A stretch of 64,000 nucleotides of DNA, taken from contig NZ_JARGYD010000002.1 of assembly GCF_029168315.1 (NCBI RefSeq), forward strand, positions 1 to 64,000, in the 5' to 3' direction. This DNA comes from Psychromarinibacter halotolerans. Lineage in GTDB: Bacteria > Pseudomonadota > Alphaproteobacteria > Rhodobacterales > Rhodobacteraceae. Positions 7,643-14,962 of the stretch are shown in pieces. The stretch's first letter is position 1; every line of letters starts with the position of its first letter. The position numbers were made by a program, and so were the translations under genes. The notes under the pieces were generated by a model. The model was not told the DNA's origin. It worked only from the letters and a program-made list of their open reading frames with translations, and did no database searches.

Positions 7643-8202
7643 TCGTCTCGCAGTCCTTTCAGTTCATGGCGAAGCCGTTCCAGCCCAAGCCGGATCCGCG
7701 ACTTTATGGTGCCCAGCGGCAACCCGGTATCGTCGCGGATGTCCTGATGGGTCATCTCGCCGAAATAGGCTTTCTCGATCACGCTGCGTTGCTCGGGGGT
7801 CAGCGCCCCCAGTGCCGCACGCAGCTTGCCCGATTCCTCTTCGACGGCGATGACCCGGCTTGCATCCGGTTCAGCCTCGGCCTCGTATCCCAGTTCCTCC
7901 GGCACGGGCCGGTTTTCCTTGCGGACAACGTCGATCTGACGGTTCCGCGCGATCTGATAGATCCAGGACGAAACCTGCGCCCGTTCCGGATCGAATTGAG
8001 CGGCCTTGCGCCAGACGGTCAGCATGACCTCCTGCACGATTTCCTCGGCCTGCCCTTCCGCGCTGCCCGACCGCAGCACCACCGCCTTCAGGCGAGGTGC
8101 GAAATGGTCGAACAGGCGACCGAACGCTACCCGGTCGCGCGTGTCGCGCACCGCCAGCATCCATAACGTCTGGTCCGAATACTCGGCCCGCTTACTAAGC
8201 AC
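7639..8202 (-). CDS. rpoE: ECF sigma factor RpoE (singlet-oxygen type)
   Basis: An extracytoplasmic-function sigma factor of the ECF11 RpoE-ChrR type. Region 2 covers about residues 25-95 (AFGRLFDHFAPRLKAVV, then SSWIYQIARNRQIDVVRKE) and region 4 about 130-187 (GEMTHQDIRDDTGLPLGTIKSRIRLGLERLR). The GTG at 8202 is preferred: it gives 187 residues, aligns with the R. sphaeroides N-terminus and leaves an untranslated leader after the mapped-type promoter. An ATG at 8289 would coincide with the predicted transcription start and would require a leaderless message. The much longer open frame upstream is a shadow of the amine oxidase gene. It is cotranscribed with chrR. Confidence 0.92.
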   Translation of the reverse strand: MLSKRAEYSDQTLWMLAVRDTRDRVAFGRLFDHFAPRLKAVVLRSGSAEGQAEEIVQEVMLTVWRKAAQFDPERAQVSSWIYQIARNRQIDVVRKENRPVPEELGYEAEAEPDASRVIAVEEESGKLRAALGALTPEQRSVIEKAYFGEMTHQDIRDDTGLPLGTIKSRIRLGLERLRHELKGLRDE

Positions 8203-8293
8203 CGTCTTTCGGGTCCCCGTCTGCGCCGACAGAAGACCTGAAAGATCAGGCGGTTCGAGGTCGGCAGGTTCCACGTTTCCGATAAGCATACCG

Positions 8294-8323
8294 TTCTTAC
8301 GGAACACTTGCAGCATCGGATCA
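8294..8323 (-). promoter_or_regulatory. RpoE-type promoter for rpoE-chrR
   Basis: On the minus strand, TGATCC (8323-8318) is followed by an 18-base spacer and TAAGAA (8299-8294). This fits the R. sphaeroides RpoE consensus of TGATCC and TAAGA very closely, so the sigma factor probably drives its own operon. The expected transcription start is near 8287. Confidence 0.85.
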
Positions 8324-8328
8324 AAAAA

Positions 8329-8358
8329 TGATCCGCAATCTTGCGGCTCGCGTAACCG
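8329..8358 (+). promoter_or_regulatory. RpoE-type promoter for amine oxidase operon
   Basis: TGATCC at 8329-8334, an 18-base spacer, then TAACCG at 8353-8358. The -35 is perfect and the -10 keeps the TAA core. It faces the amine oxidase gene and would start transcription near 8365, with a GAGGGGAA ribosome-binding site before the ATG at 8383. Its -35 box is separated from the divergent one by five A residues. Confidence 0.8.
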
Positions 8359-8382
8359 GTTAAAGCACCCCGAGGGGAACTC

Positions 8383-9672
8383 ATGTCGCTCGATCTCGTC
8401 CAGACCTCGCCGCAGGGCCGCGTCGCCATCATCGGCGGCGGCATCTCCGGCCTTGCCGCCGCCTATCTGCTGGCCCCGGGCCGGCCCGTCACCGTGTACG
8501 AAGCCGCCCCCCGGCTGGGCGGTCACGCCCGCACCGTCACCGCGGGCCTGCGCGGCGATCAGCCCGTCGACACGGGCTTTATCGTCTTCAACTACGCGAC
8601 CTATCCGCACCTGACCCGCATGTTCCAAGATCTCGACGTGCCCGTGGCGAAAAGCGACATGAGCTTCGGCGCGACGATCGACGATGGCCGGATCGAGTAC
8701 GCCCTGCGCAGCCTGCGCGCGATGCTGGCCCAGCCCCGCAACGCCCTGCGCCCCGGCTTCGCCCGCATGGTGCGCGACATCCTGCGGTTCAACGCGCGGG
8801 CCGAAAGCTATGCCGGCACCGGGACCATCGGCGACCTCATGGACGAGTTGAACCTTGGCGCATGGTTCCAGGATTACTATCTCACCCCGCTTTGCGGTGC
8901 GATCTGGTCGACCCCCACCGACAAGATCCGCGACTTCCCTGCCCGCGCGCTGGTGCAATTCTTCCGCAATCACGCCCTGCTGTCGGCCGGGGGCCAGCAC
9001 CAATGGTGGACGGTCGACGGCGGCAGCCGCGAATACGTCACCCGACTGGAACACCACCTGCGCGGCCACGGTGTTGCGATGCGGACCGGGACGCCTGTGC
9101 AGGCGGTCGAGCGTGACGCCGCCGGTGTCACCATCCGCACCGCAAGCGGGTCCGAACGCTACGACGACGTGATCTTCGCGTGTCACTCCGACGTCGCGCT
9201 GCGCCTGATGGCGCGCCCCTCTGCCGACGAAAGCGCGACGCTCGGCGCGATCAAGTTCCAGGACAACCGCATGGTGCTGCACCGCGACACCCGCCAGATG
9301 CCGCGCCGCCGTCAGGCGTGGTCCAGCTGGGTCTACAAGGCCGACACAAGCCGCCCCGAAACCGCGATCGGCGTGACCTACTGGATGAACCGGCTGCAGA
9401 ACATTCCCGAAAGCGACCCGCTGTTCGTCACGCTCAACCCGTCCACCCCGGTGGACGAGGCACTGACCTACGACGAGACGACCTTCCGCCATCCGGTGTT
9501 CGACGAGGCCGCTCTTGCCGCGCAGCAAAGACTGCACGGTTTGCAGGGCACCCATCGCACCTGGTTCGCCGGGGCGTGGACCCGGCACGGGTTCCACGAG
9601 GACGGGTTCGCCAGCGCGGTTCGCATCGTTCGCGCGATGCAGGCCGCCACACCGCAGACGCAGGCGGCGTGA
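8383..9672 (+). CDS. FAD-dependent amine oxidase-like oxidoreductase
   Basis: A 429-residue flavoprotein of the NAD/FAD-binding amine oxidase group (COG2907-like). The dinucleotide-binding motif GGGISGLAAAYLL is at about residues 18-30 and is followed by the YEAAPRLGGHA flavin segment. Further marks are DTGFIVFNYATYPHL and the C-terminal flavin-contact region WFAGAWTRHGFHEDGFASAVR. In Rhodobacterales this gene usually accompanies DUF1365 and cyclopropane-synthase-like genes under RpoE control, and it is thought to act on membrane fatty acyl chains, for example in making furan-containing fatty acids; that substrate is inference. It shares a 4-base GTGA overlap with the next gene. Confidence 0.88.
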   Translation: MSLDLVQTSPQGRVAIIGGGISGLAAAYLLAPGRPVTVYEAAPRLGGHARTVTAGLRGDQPVDTGFIVFNYATYPHLTRMFQDLDVPVAKSDMSFGATIDDGRIEYALRSLRAMLAQPRNALRPGFARMVRDILRFNARAESYAGTGTIGDLMDELNLGAWFQDYYLTPLCGAIWSTPTDKIRDFPARALVQFFRNHALLSAGGQHQWWTVDGGSREYVTRLEHHLRGHGVAMRTGTPVQAVERDAAGVTIRTASGSERYDDVIFACHSDVALRLMARPSADESATLGAIKFQDNRMVLHRDTRQMPRRRQAWSSWVYKADTSRPETAIGVTYWMNRLQNIPESDPLFVTLNPSTPVDEALTYDETTFRHPVFDEAALAAQQRLHGLQGTHRTWFAGAWTRHGFHEDGFASAVRIVRAMQAATPQTQAA

Positions 9673-10439
9673 CCCACGCCCCCGAACATATTCCATGCGC
9701 CACCACTCACATCCGGCGCGGGTCGATCGGCAACAGGTTCCGCTACGGCGTGGACTATGTGCTGATCGACCCAACCTATCGTGGCGGGCCGTGGCTGTTC
9801 TCGCGCAACCGGCGCAACGTGGCTGCCGTGCGCGACCGCGACCACGGCGGCCCGCTGGGGGACGGACGCGGCGCCGACTGGGCGCGCGAGGCGCTTGCGG
9901 CACATGGGTTCGACCTTGATGCCCCGGGCCCCTTGGCCGACCGGCAGCTTCTGCTGCTGACGCAGCCGTCGTTTCTTGGCTATTCCTTCAACCCGGTCAG
10001 CTTCTGGCTTGCGTTCGAGGGCGACAGCCTGTGCGCCGTGATCGCCGAGGTGTCGACGCCGTTCCACGACCGCCACAGCTACCTGTGCCACCTGCCCGGC
10101 TTCGCCCCCATCACGCGCCACGACCGCATCACGGCGCAGAAGGCGCTGCACGTCTCGCCGTTTCAGGACGTGGCGGGCGACTACGAATTCACCTTCGACA
10201 TGCGCCCCGACCGCATCGCGATCCGCATCGTTCATCGCAACGGGGACGAGGGCCTGATCGCCACGCTGACGGGTCCGCGCCGCCCGCTGACCTCGCGCGG
10301 GATCGTCGCCGCCAGCCTGCGCCGCCCTCTTGGCGCGATGCGGACGATTTCCCTAATCTACTGGCAGGCTCTCGTCTTGAAACTCAAGGGAGCGCGCTAC
10401 CGTCCAAGACCAGAACCACCCGCCAAGGAGATCACCTGA
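9669..10439 (+). CDS. DUF1365 protein
   Basis: A 256-residue DUF1365 protein. Recognisable conserved segments are RFRYGVDYVLID near the start, FLGYSFNPVSFWLAF, TPFHDRHSYLC, and KALHVSPFQDVAGDYEF. The biochemical role is unproven; the family occurs almost always beside amine-oxidase-like and cyclopropane-synthase-like genes, which implies lipid modification. Start is the GTG at 9669, which overlaps the stop of the oxidase gene. The frame stays open upstream as far as 9180, but that part is a shadow of the oxidase gene. Confidence 0.87.
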   Translation: MTHAPEHIPCATTHIRRGSIGNRFRYGVDYVLIDPTYRGGPWLFSRNRRNVAAVRDRDHGGPLGDGRGADWAREALAAHGFDLDAPGPLADRQLLLLTQPSFLGYSFNPVSFWLAFEGDSLCAVIAEVSTPFHDRHSYLCHLPGFAPITRHDRITAQKALHVSPFQDVAGDYEFTFDMRPDRIAIRIVHRNGDEGLIATLTGPRRPLTSRGIVAASLRRPLGAMRTISLIYWQALVLKLKGARYRPRPEPPAKEIT

Positions 10440-10440
10440 A

Positions 10441-11598
10441 ATGCCGTTTCTCAGCGACCGCGTCCGGCGCGAATTCCTAGACAGCTGCGCGCGCATCAAG
10501 AACGGCACGCTGCGCCTTCGGACGCCCGAGGGCGACTGGCTGACATTCGGTGAAGGCGCGCCCGAAGCGGTGATGGAAATCCACGACTGGTCCGTCGTGA
10601 CCGCCGCCGCCGCGCGCGCCGACGTCGGGCTGGGCGAGGCTTACGTCGCCGGCCTGTGGGACACCCCGTCGATCGCGACGCTGATCGGTCTGGCGCTGGA
10701 AAACTACGACGAGTTCGACAGCTTCACCGACGCCGGGTTCTGGCAGACGCTGAAGTTCCGCATCGCCGACCGCATCCTGCGCCGCAATTCGCCGACCGGC
10801 GCGTCGCGCAACATCCGCGCCCATTACGACGTCGGCAACGAGTTCTACCAGCTTTGGCTGGACCCCGGCATGACCTATTCCTCGGCGCTTTACACGGCAG
10901 AGGACGGCGACCTGTCGCGCGCGCAGGACCGCAAGTACGACCGCATCCTCGACCGCCTGCCCGAAGGCGAGCGCATCCTTGAAATCGGCTGCGGCTGGGG
11001 CGGCTTTGCCGAGCGCGCCGCCGATCAGGGCCGGCATGTGACCGGGCTGACCATCTCGCACGCCCAGAAGGGCTATGCCGATGCGCGGCTGGACGGGCGC
11101 GCCGACATCCGGCTGCAGGACTACCGCAAAAGCGAGGGCACCTACGACCACATCGTGTCGATCGAGATGATCGAGGCAGTGGGCGAGGCCTATTGGCCGA
11201 CCTATTTCGCGACGCTGAAAAACCGTCTGTCGGACGGGGGCCGCGCGGTGGTGCAGGCGATCACGGTGCCGGACCACCGCTTTGACCTCTACCGGCGCAC
11301 GTCCGACTTCATCCGGCAGTACACCTTCCCGGGCGGCATGCTGCTGTCCGACGACCGCATCGCCGAACAGGCACGCCGCGCCGGGCTTGCGGTGAAGGAC
11401 GTGTTCTCGTTCGGGCAGGACTATGCCCGTACCTGCGCCGAATGGCAGGACCGGCTCGACGCGCAGGCCGACCGCATCCGCGCGCTCGGGTTCGATGAAC
11501 GCTTCCTGCGCTCGTGGCGCTATTACCTTGGCATCTGCTCGGCCGCCTTCGCGGTGGGGAACACCGATGTCGTGCAGGTCGAACTCGCCCATGCCTGA
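10441..11598 (+). CDS. Cyclopropane-fatty-acid-synthase-like methyltransferase
   Basis: A 385-residue SAM-dependent methyltransferase of the CFA synthase family, which transfers a methyl or methylene group to the double bond of unsaturated acyl chains in membrane phospholipids. The SAM motif ILEIGCGWGGFAE is at about residues 180-192. Earlier come RAHYDVGNEFYQLWLDPGMTYSSALY, typical of the family, and later EMIEAVGEAYWPTYF and RQYTFPGGMLLS. An AAGGAG ribosome-binding site precedes the start. It overlaps the next gene by 8 bases. The RpoE-type promoter upstream of the operon suggests induction by singlet oxygen. It may be the furan-fatty-acid methyltransferase (UfaM-like) rather than a true cyclopropane synthase. 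Confidence 0.9.
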   Translation: MPFLSDRVRREFLDSCARIKNGTLRLRTPEGDWLTFGEGAPEAVMEIHDWSVVTAAAARADVGLGEAYVAGLWDTPSIATLIGLALENYDEFDSFTDAGFWQTLKFRIADRILRRNSPTGASRNIRAHYDVGNEFYQLWLDPGMTYSSALYTAEDGDLSRAQDRKYDRILDRLPEGERILEIGCGWGGFAERAADQGRHVTGLTISHAQKGYADARLDGRADIRLQDYRKSEGTYDHIVSIEMIEAVGEAYWPTYFATLKNRLSDGGRAVVQAITVPDHRFDLYRRTSDFIRQYTFPGGMLLSDDRIAEQARRAGLAVKDVFSFGQDYARTCAEWQDRLDAQADRIRALGFDERFLRSWRYYLGICSAAFAVGNTDVVQVELAHA

Positions 11599-12340
11599 TA
11601 CAGAGCCAGACACCGGCCCGTTTCGTGGCAAGACGTGGTGGATCGTCGGCGCGTCCGAGGGCCTTGGCCGCGCCGTGGCCGAGGCGCTGGACGCCAAGGG
11701 CGCCCGCCTGATCCTGTCCGCCCGCAGCGAAGACCGCCTGAACGACCTCGCCGCTGGCCTGACGGACGCCCGCGCCCTGCCGTTGGACGTCACCGACCCG
11801 GACGCGGCGCAGGCCGCCGTGCTCGCCGCGGGCGACTTCGATGGCATCATCTTCGGCGCCGGGTTCTACGAGCCCGTGAAGGCGACCGATTGGAACGCCG
11901 GCGCCGTCCGCAAGATGGCACAGGTGAACTTCATAGGCTGCGTGAACGTCCTTGGCGCGGTGGTCCCGGCGCTGCTGCGCCGTGGCCGAGGCCGCATCGT
12001 CCTGATCGGATCGCTGTCTGGCTTCGCGGGCCTGCCCGGCGCGGTGGGCTACGGCGCATCGAAGGCGGCGGTCATGCATCTGGCGGAAAACCTGCGCGCC
12101 GACCTGAAGGACACCGGCGTCACCGTCCAGCGCGTCAATCCGGGCTTCATCCGCACCCGCCTGACCGACAAGAACGACTTCCGAATGCCGCAGATCATGG
12201 AACCGGACGCCGCCGCGCAAGAGGTCCTGAAAGGCATCCGCTCGAACCGCTTCTCGCACAGCTTCCCCAAGCCCTTCGCGTGGCTGTTCACTGTGGGCCG
12301 CCACCTGCCGCTGTCGTGGTTCCAGAAAATCTTCACCTGA
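11591..12340 (+). CDS. Short-chain dehydrogenase/reductase
   Basis: A 249-residue classical SDR. The nucleotide-binding motif GASEGLGR is at residues 20-27, an NVLGA-type segment follows, the catalytic serine is in IGSLSG, and the active-site YGASK carries the tyrosine and lysine. It is an NAD(P)-dependent oxidoreductase of unknown substrate. Its start lies 8 bases inside the methyltransferase gene, making it the last member of the RpoE-linked lipid operon. A dispersed palindromic repeat follows it directly. Confidence 0.9.
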   Translation: MPDTEPDTGPFRGKTWWIVGASEGLGRAVAEALDAKGARLILSARSEDRLNDLAAGLTDARALPLDVTDPDAAQAAVLAAGDFDGIIFGAGFYEPVKATDWNAGAVRKMAQVNFIGCVNVLGAVVPALLRRGRGRIVLIGSLSGFAGLPGAVGYGASKAAVMHLAENLRADLKDTGVTVQRVNPGFIRTRLTDKNDFRMPQIMEPDAAAQEVLKGIRSNRFSHSFPKPFAWLFTVGRHLPLSWFQKIFT

Positions 12341-12350
12341 CCCGGTCCGG

Positions 12351-12413
12351 CTTCTTCTCTTCCGAAATACCTCGGGGGAGTCACGCGCCAGCGTGACGGG
12401 GGCAGAGCCCCTT
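12351..12413 (+). repeat. Dispersed intergenic repeat, copy A
   Basis: Begins CTTCTTCTCTTCCGAAATAC and continues CTCGGGGGAG, then a 7-bp hairpin (GTCACGC/GCGTGAC) and a GGGGGCAGAGCCCC palindrome. The same order occurs at 43759-43821 and, inverted and partly changed, at 51539-51643. It lies between the convergent SDR and VOC genes and could terminate transcription. Confidence 0.85.
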
Positions 12414-12442
12414 TGCGTTTCGTATGCGCACCAGCGATACGC

Positions 12443-12459
12443 GGGGGGCAAGGCCCCCC
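12443..12459. terminator. GC hairpin before VOC stop
   Basis: A 7-bp GGGGGGC/GCCCCCC stem with a 3-base loop. It follows another hairpin (CGTATGCGC...GCGATACG, 12421-12441) in the gap between convergent genes. There is no T-tract. Confidence 0.45.
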
Positions 12460-12483
12460 AAGCCCGCCGGATCTGCACAGCGC

Positions 12484-13083
12484 CTAGCGCGAATACGGGT
12501 TCTTCGCGCTGCGGTCGTCCGAAAGCGATTGTTGCGACCGTTCCACCAACAGCTCGATCGCGTCCGCCAGATGCACCTCTTGGATGTGATCGTCGCCGCG
12601 CGCCACGCGGATGCGGTGCGCCTCGATCATCACGTCGGCGTGGCGGTGGCCCTCGGGCGGCTCGAAGCGATAGCAGGCCAATTCGATCAATAGCCCCAGC
12701 GGGTCCTTGAAATAGATCGAATCCATGAAGCCCCGGTCCTTCGGGCCGGAATGTCCGATGCCCCGCGCTTCCAGCCGCTCGACGACCTGGCTAAAGCTCG
12801 CGCGGCTGACGTTGAAGGCGATGTGGTGGACACAGCCGGTGTCCGTGGGCGTCCGGCGCGGGTCGACGGCCCGGTCTTCCTTTGTGAAGATCGTGATCAG
12901 CCGCCCGTCGCCCGGATCGAAATACAAATGGCCCTGCTCCGGGTCGTCCAGGTTGGGCTGGTCGAAAATGAAGGGCATGCCCAGCACGCCCTCCCAGAAG
13001 TCGATGGATGTCTGCCGGTCCGCGCCCATCAGGGTGATATGATGCACCCCCTGCGTCTGGATCTTCCGGATGTCCTTGCTCAT
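12484..13083 (-). CDS. VOC-family glyoxalase/dioxygenase-like protein
   Basis: A 199-residue two-module VOC protein similar to ring-cleaving dioxygenase or glyoxalase families. Metal-ligand candidates are H14-H15 in GVHHITL, H86-H87 in VHHIAFN and E134 in LLIELACYRF. The reaction is not known. It lies downstream of the TRAP transporter and LigM-like genes on the same strand, 61 bases after dctM, so it may act on the imported or demethylated compound. Its ribosome-binding site is inside the 3' arm of a strong hairpin (13088-13136). Confidence 0.85.
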   Translation of the reverse strand: MSKDIRKIQTQGVHHITLMGADRQTSIDFWEGVLGMPFIFDQPNLDDPEQGHLYFDPGDGRLITIFTKEDRAVDPRRTPTDTGCVHHIAFNVSRASFSQVVERLEARGIGHSGPKDRGFMDSIYFKDPLGLLIELACYRFEPPEGHRHADVMIEAHRIRVARGDDHIQEVHLADAIELLVERSQQSLSDDRSAKNPYSR

Positions 13084-13087
13084 GGCG

Positions 13088-13136
13088 CCCTCCCCTGCCG
13101 GCTTCGCTTATGCGAAGTTTAGCCCAGCGGGGAGGG
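13088..13136 (-). promoter_or_regulatory. Hairpin covering VOC ribosome-binding site
   Basis: Outer stem CCCTCCCC (13088-13095) with GGGGAGGG (13129-13136), and inner stem CTTCGC-TTAT-GCGAAG (13102-13117). In the minus-strand message the arm made from 13088-13095 reads GGGGAGGG, ending 4 bases before the VOC start codon, so the fold would hide the Shine-Dalgarno sequence. Confidence 0.65.
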
Positions 13137-13144
13137 ATTGCCAG

Positions 13145-14449
13145 CTATCGGATCATCGTATCCGGCAGGAACAACGAGATCTGCGGGAAGGCGATCAGGA
13201 TCGCCACCGCCGCCATCATCGCCAGCCAGAACGGCAGCACGCCCCGGAAGATCCGGGCCAGCGACACATTCTGCGCCACCGACTTCACGATGAACACGTT
13301 GATCCCGACCGGAGGAGAGATCAGCCCCATCTCCAGCGTCAGCACCACCAGCACCCCGAACCAGATCGGATCGACGCCCAGCTGCGTGACCACCGGGAAG
13401 AAGATCGGCAGCGTCAGGACCAGCATTGCGAAGCCCTCGAGGAAGCAGCCAAGCACAAGATAGATCAGCAGGATGATGACCAGCACGCCGGTCACCGGCA
13501 GGCTCAGCCCGGTCAGGAACTCGCCCACAGCCTGCGGGATGTGCGACAGGGCAAGGAACGGGTTGATCAGGTGCGCGGCGATCAGGATCAGCATGACCGT
13601 CGCCGTCGTGACGATGGAATCCCGGCTGGCCTTCCACAGCGTCCGCAACGTCAGCGTGCGCATTGCGAAGCCGATCAGCACGACCGCCCCCGCGCCCACC
13701 GCAGCGGCCTCTGTCGGAGAGAACATGCCACCGTAGATGCCGCCGATGGTCAGCACGATCACCGCAAGGATCGGGATCGCGCCCGCCATCGCCTGCGCCT
13801 TCTCGGACATGGTCGTACGCGGACCGGCAGGCCCCATTTCGGGGCGGATCCAGCAGATCACGGTGATGGTCAGCAGGAACAAAGACAGCAGCAGGATGCC
13901 CGGCAGCACGCCGGCCAGGAACAGGCGGCCGATGCTTTGTTCGGTCAGGATCGCGTAGATCACGAAGCCGGTCGACGGCGGGATCAGGATGCCCAGCGTG
14001 CCGCCCGCGGCGACGACGCCGGTGGACAGCCGCGTGTCATAGTTGAAGCGGTCCATCTCGGCCAGCGACACCCGGCCCATCGTCAGCGCGGCGGCGACGG
14101 ATGACCCGGACAGCGCGGCGAAGCCACCGCAGCCGATCACCGTGGCCGATGCCAGGCCGCCGCGCAGTTGGCCGATCACGGCATAGGCCGCGTCGTACAG
14201 CCGCCGGCTCATGCCGGTGACCGAGGCGATGTTGCCCATCAGGATGAACAGCGGGATCACCACCAGTTCCGCCGACGAGCCCAGCGTGAACGCCTCGGAC
14301 GCCAACAGCGAGGTGGCGGCGTTCAACCCGTTCAGCGCGGCGATGCCGACAAAACCCACGATGAACATGGCGAAGGCGACGGGAATGCGCAGGGCCAACA
14401 GAACGAACAGGGCAATAATGCCCACAAGGCCGGTCGCGGCGGGGGTCAT
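13145..14449 (-). CDS. TRAP transporter large permease (DctM)
   Basis: A 434-residue large membrane subunit of a TRAP transporter, the sodium-coupled translocation channel. About twelve hydrophobic segments are visible, with family motifs such as PLFILMGNIA near residue 62, GGFAALSGSSVAAALTMG near 109, GGTLGILIPPS near 150, and LEMGLISPPVGINVFI near 375. It overlaps dctQ by 4 bases. The substrate is unknown; the cluster context (LigM-like demethylase, VOC enzyme) points to a carboxylic acid, perhaps aromatic or methylated. Confidence 0.95.
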   Translation of the reverse strand: MTPAATGLVGIIALFVLLALRIPVAFAMFIVGFVGIAALNGLNAATSLLASEAFTLGSSAELVVIPLFILMGNIASVTGMSRRLYDAAYAVIGQLRGGLASATVIGCGGFAALSGSSVAAALTMGRVSLAEMDRFNYDTRLSTGVVAAGGTLGILIPPSTGFVIYAILTEQSIGRLFLAGVLPGILLLSLFLLTITVICWIRPEMGPAGPRTTMSEKAQAMAGAIPILAVIVLTIGGIYGGMFSPTEAAAVGAGAVVLIGFAMRTLTLRTLWKASRDSIVTTATVMLILIAAHLINPFLALSHIPQAVGEFLTGLSLPVTGVLVIILLIYLVLGCFLEGFAMLVLTLPIFFPVVTQLGVDPIWFGVLVVLTLEMGLISPPVGINVFIVKSVAQNVSLARIFRGVLPFWLAMMAAVAILIAFPQISLFLPDTMIR

Positions 14450-14955
14450 GCTTCGGGGGTTCCTTCCTTGCGCACGTCACGGTCGGTAAAGGTCAGCTCT
14501 ACCGCGCGCAGCAACATGCCCAGCGCCGTGACGATGGCGAAGACCGACAGGGCGTACTGGAACCACGCCTTCGGCAGCTTGATCAGGTTGGTCGACAGGT
14601 TCAGCATCACCGACAGCTTCGCGCTTTCCATCACGGTCCACGCAAGCGCGGCGAAGATCACGGCCCCGAACAGCGCCGACACGATATCCAGGATGCGGTT
14701 CAGCCAGCCGGGAAAACGGTTTTCCAGCAGGTCGACCGAGATGTGGCCACCAGCCCGGTCGCACAGCGCCATCGCGCCGAACACCAGAATGACCATCGAC
14801 ATGGTGGTGACGTCCTGCGCGCCATACAGCGGAGAGCCAAGGGCCCGGCCGATGACGTCGATCAGGATCACGACAAGCTCGGCCAGAAGGCCGAGCGTGC
14901 CGAGAATGGCGGACAGGCCGATCAGCCCGTCCGCCAGTTTTCGTATCGCGTGCAT
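14446..14955 (-). CDS. TRAP transporter small permease (DctQ)
   Basis: A 169-residue small membrane subunit with four hydrophobic segments, typical of DctQ. GRALGSPLYGAQDVTTMSMV and GHISVDLLENRFP are family-like stretches. It forms the membrane complex with DctM and receives substrate from DctP. It is 7 bases downstream of dctP and overlaps dctM by 4 bases. Confidence 0.93.
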   Translation of the reverse strand: MHAIRKLADGLIGLSAILGTLGLLAELVVILIDVIGRALGSPLYGAQDVTTMSMVILVFGAMALCDRAGGHISVDLLENRFPGWLNRILDIVSALFGAVIFAALAWTVMESAKLSVMLNLSTNLIKLPKAWFQYALSVFAIVTALGMLLRAVELTFTDRDVRKEGTPEA

Positions 14956-14962
14956 TCAGCCG

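Noticed and set aside
8290..9903. Long minus-strand open frame continuing upstream of rpoE to 9903
   Set aside because: It runs antisense through the amine oxidase gene and crosses two strong promoters. Sigma-factor similarity starts only near 8202.
13070..14104. 344-residue plus-strand frame rich in Gln, His, Asp and Arg
   Set aside because: It is the shadow of the DctM permease gene on the other strand. Its low-complexity polar sequence reflects reversed hydrophobic codons.
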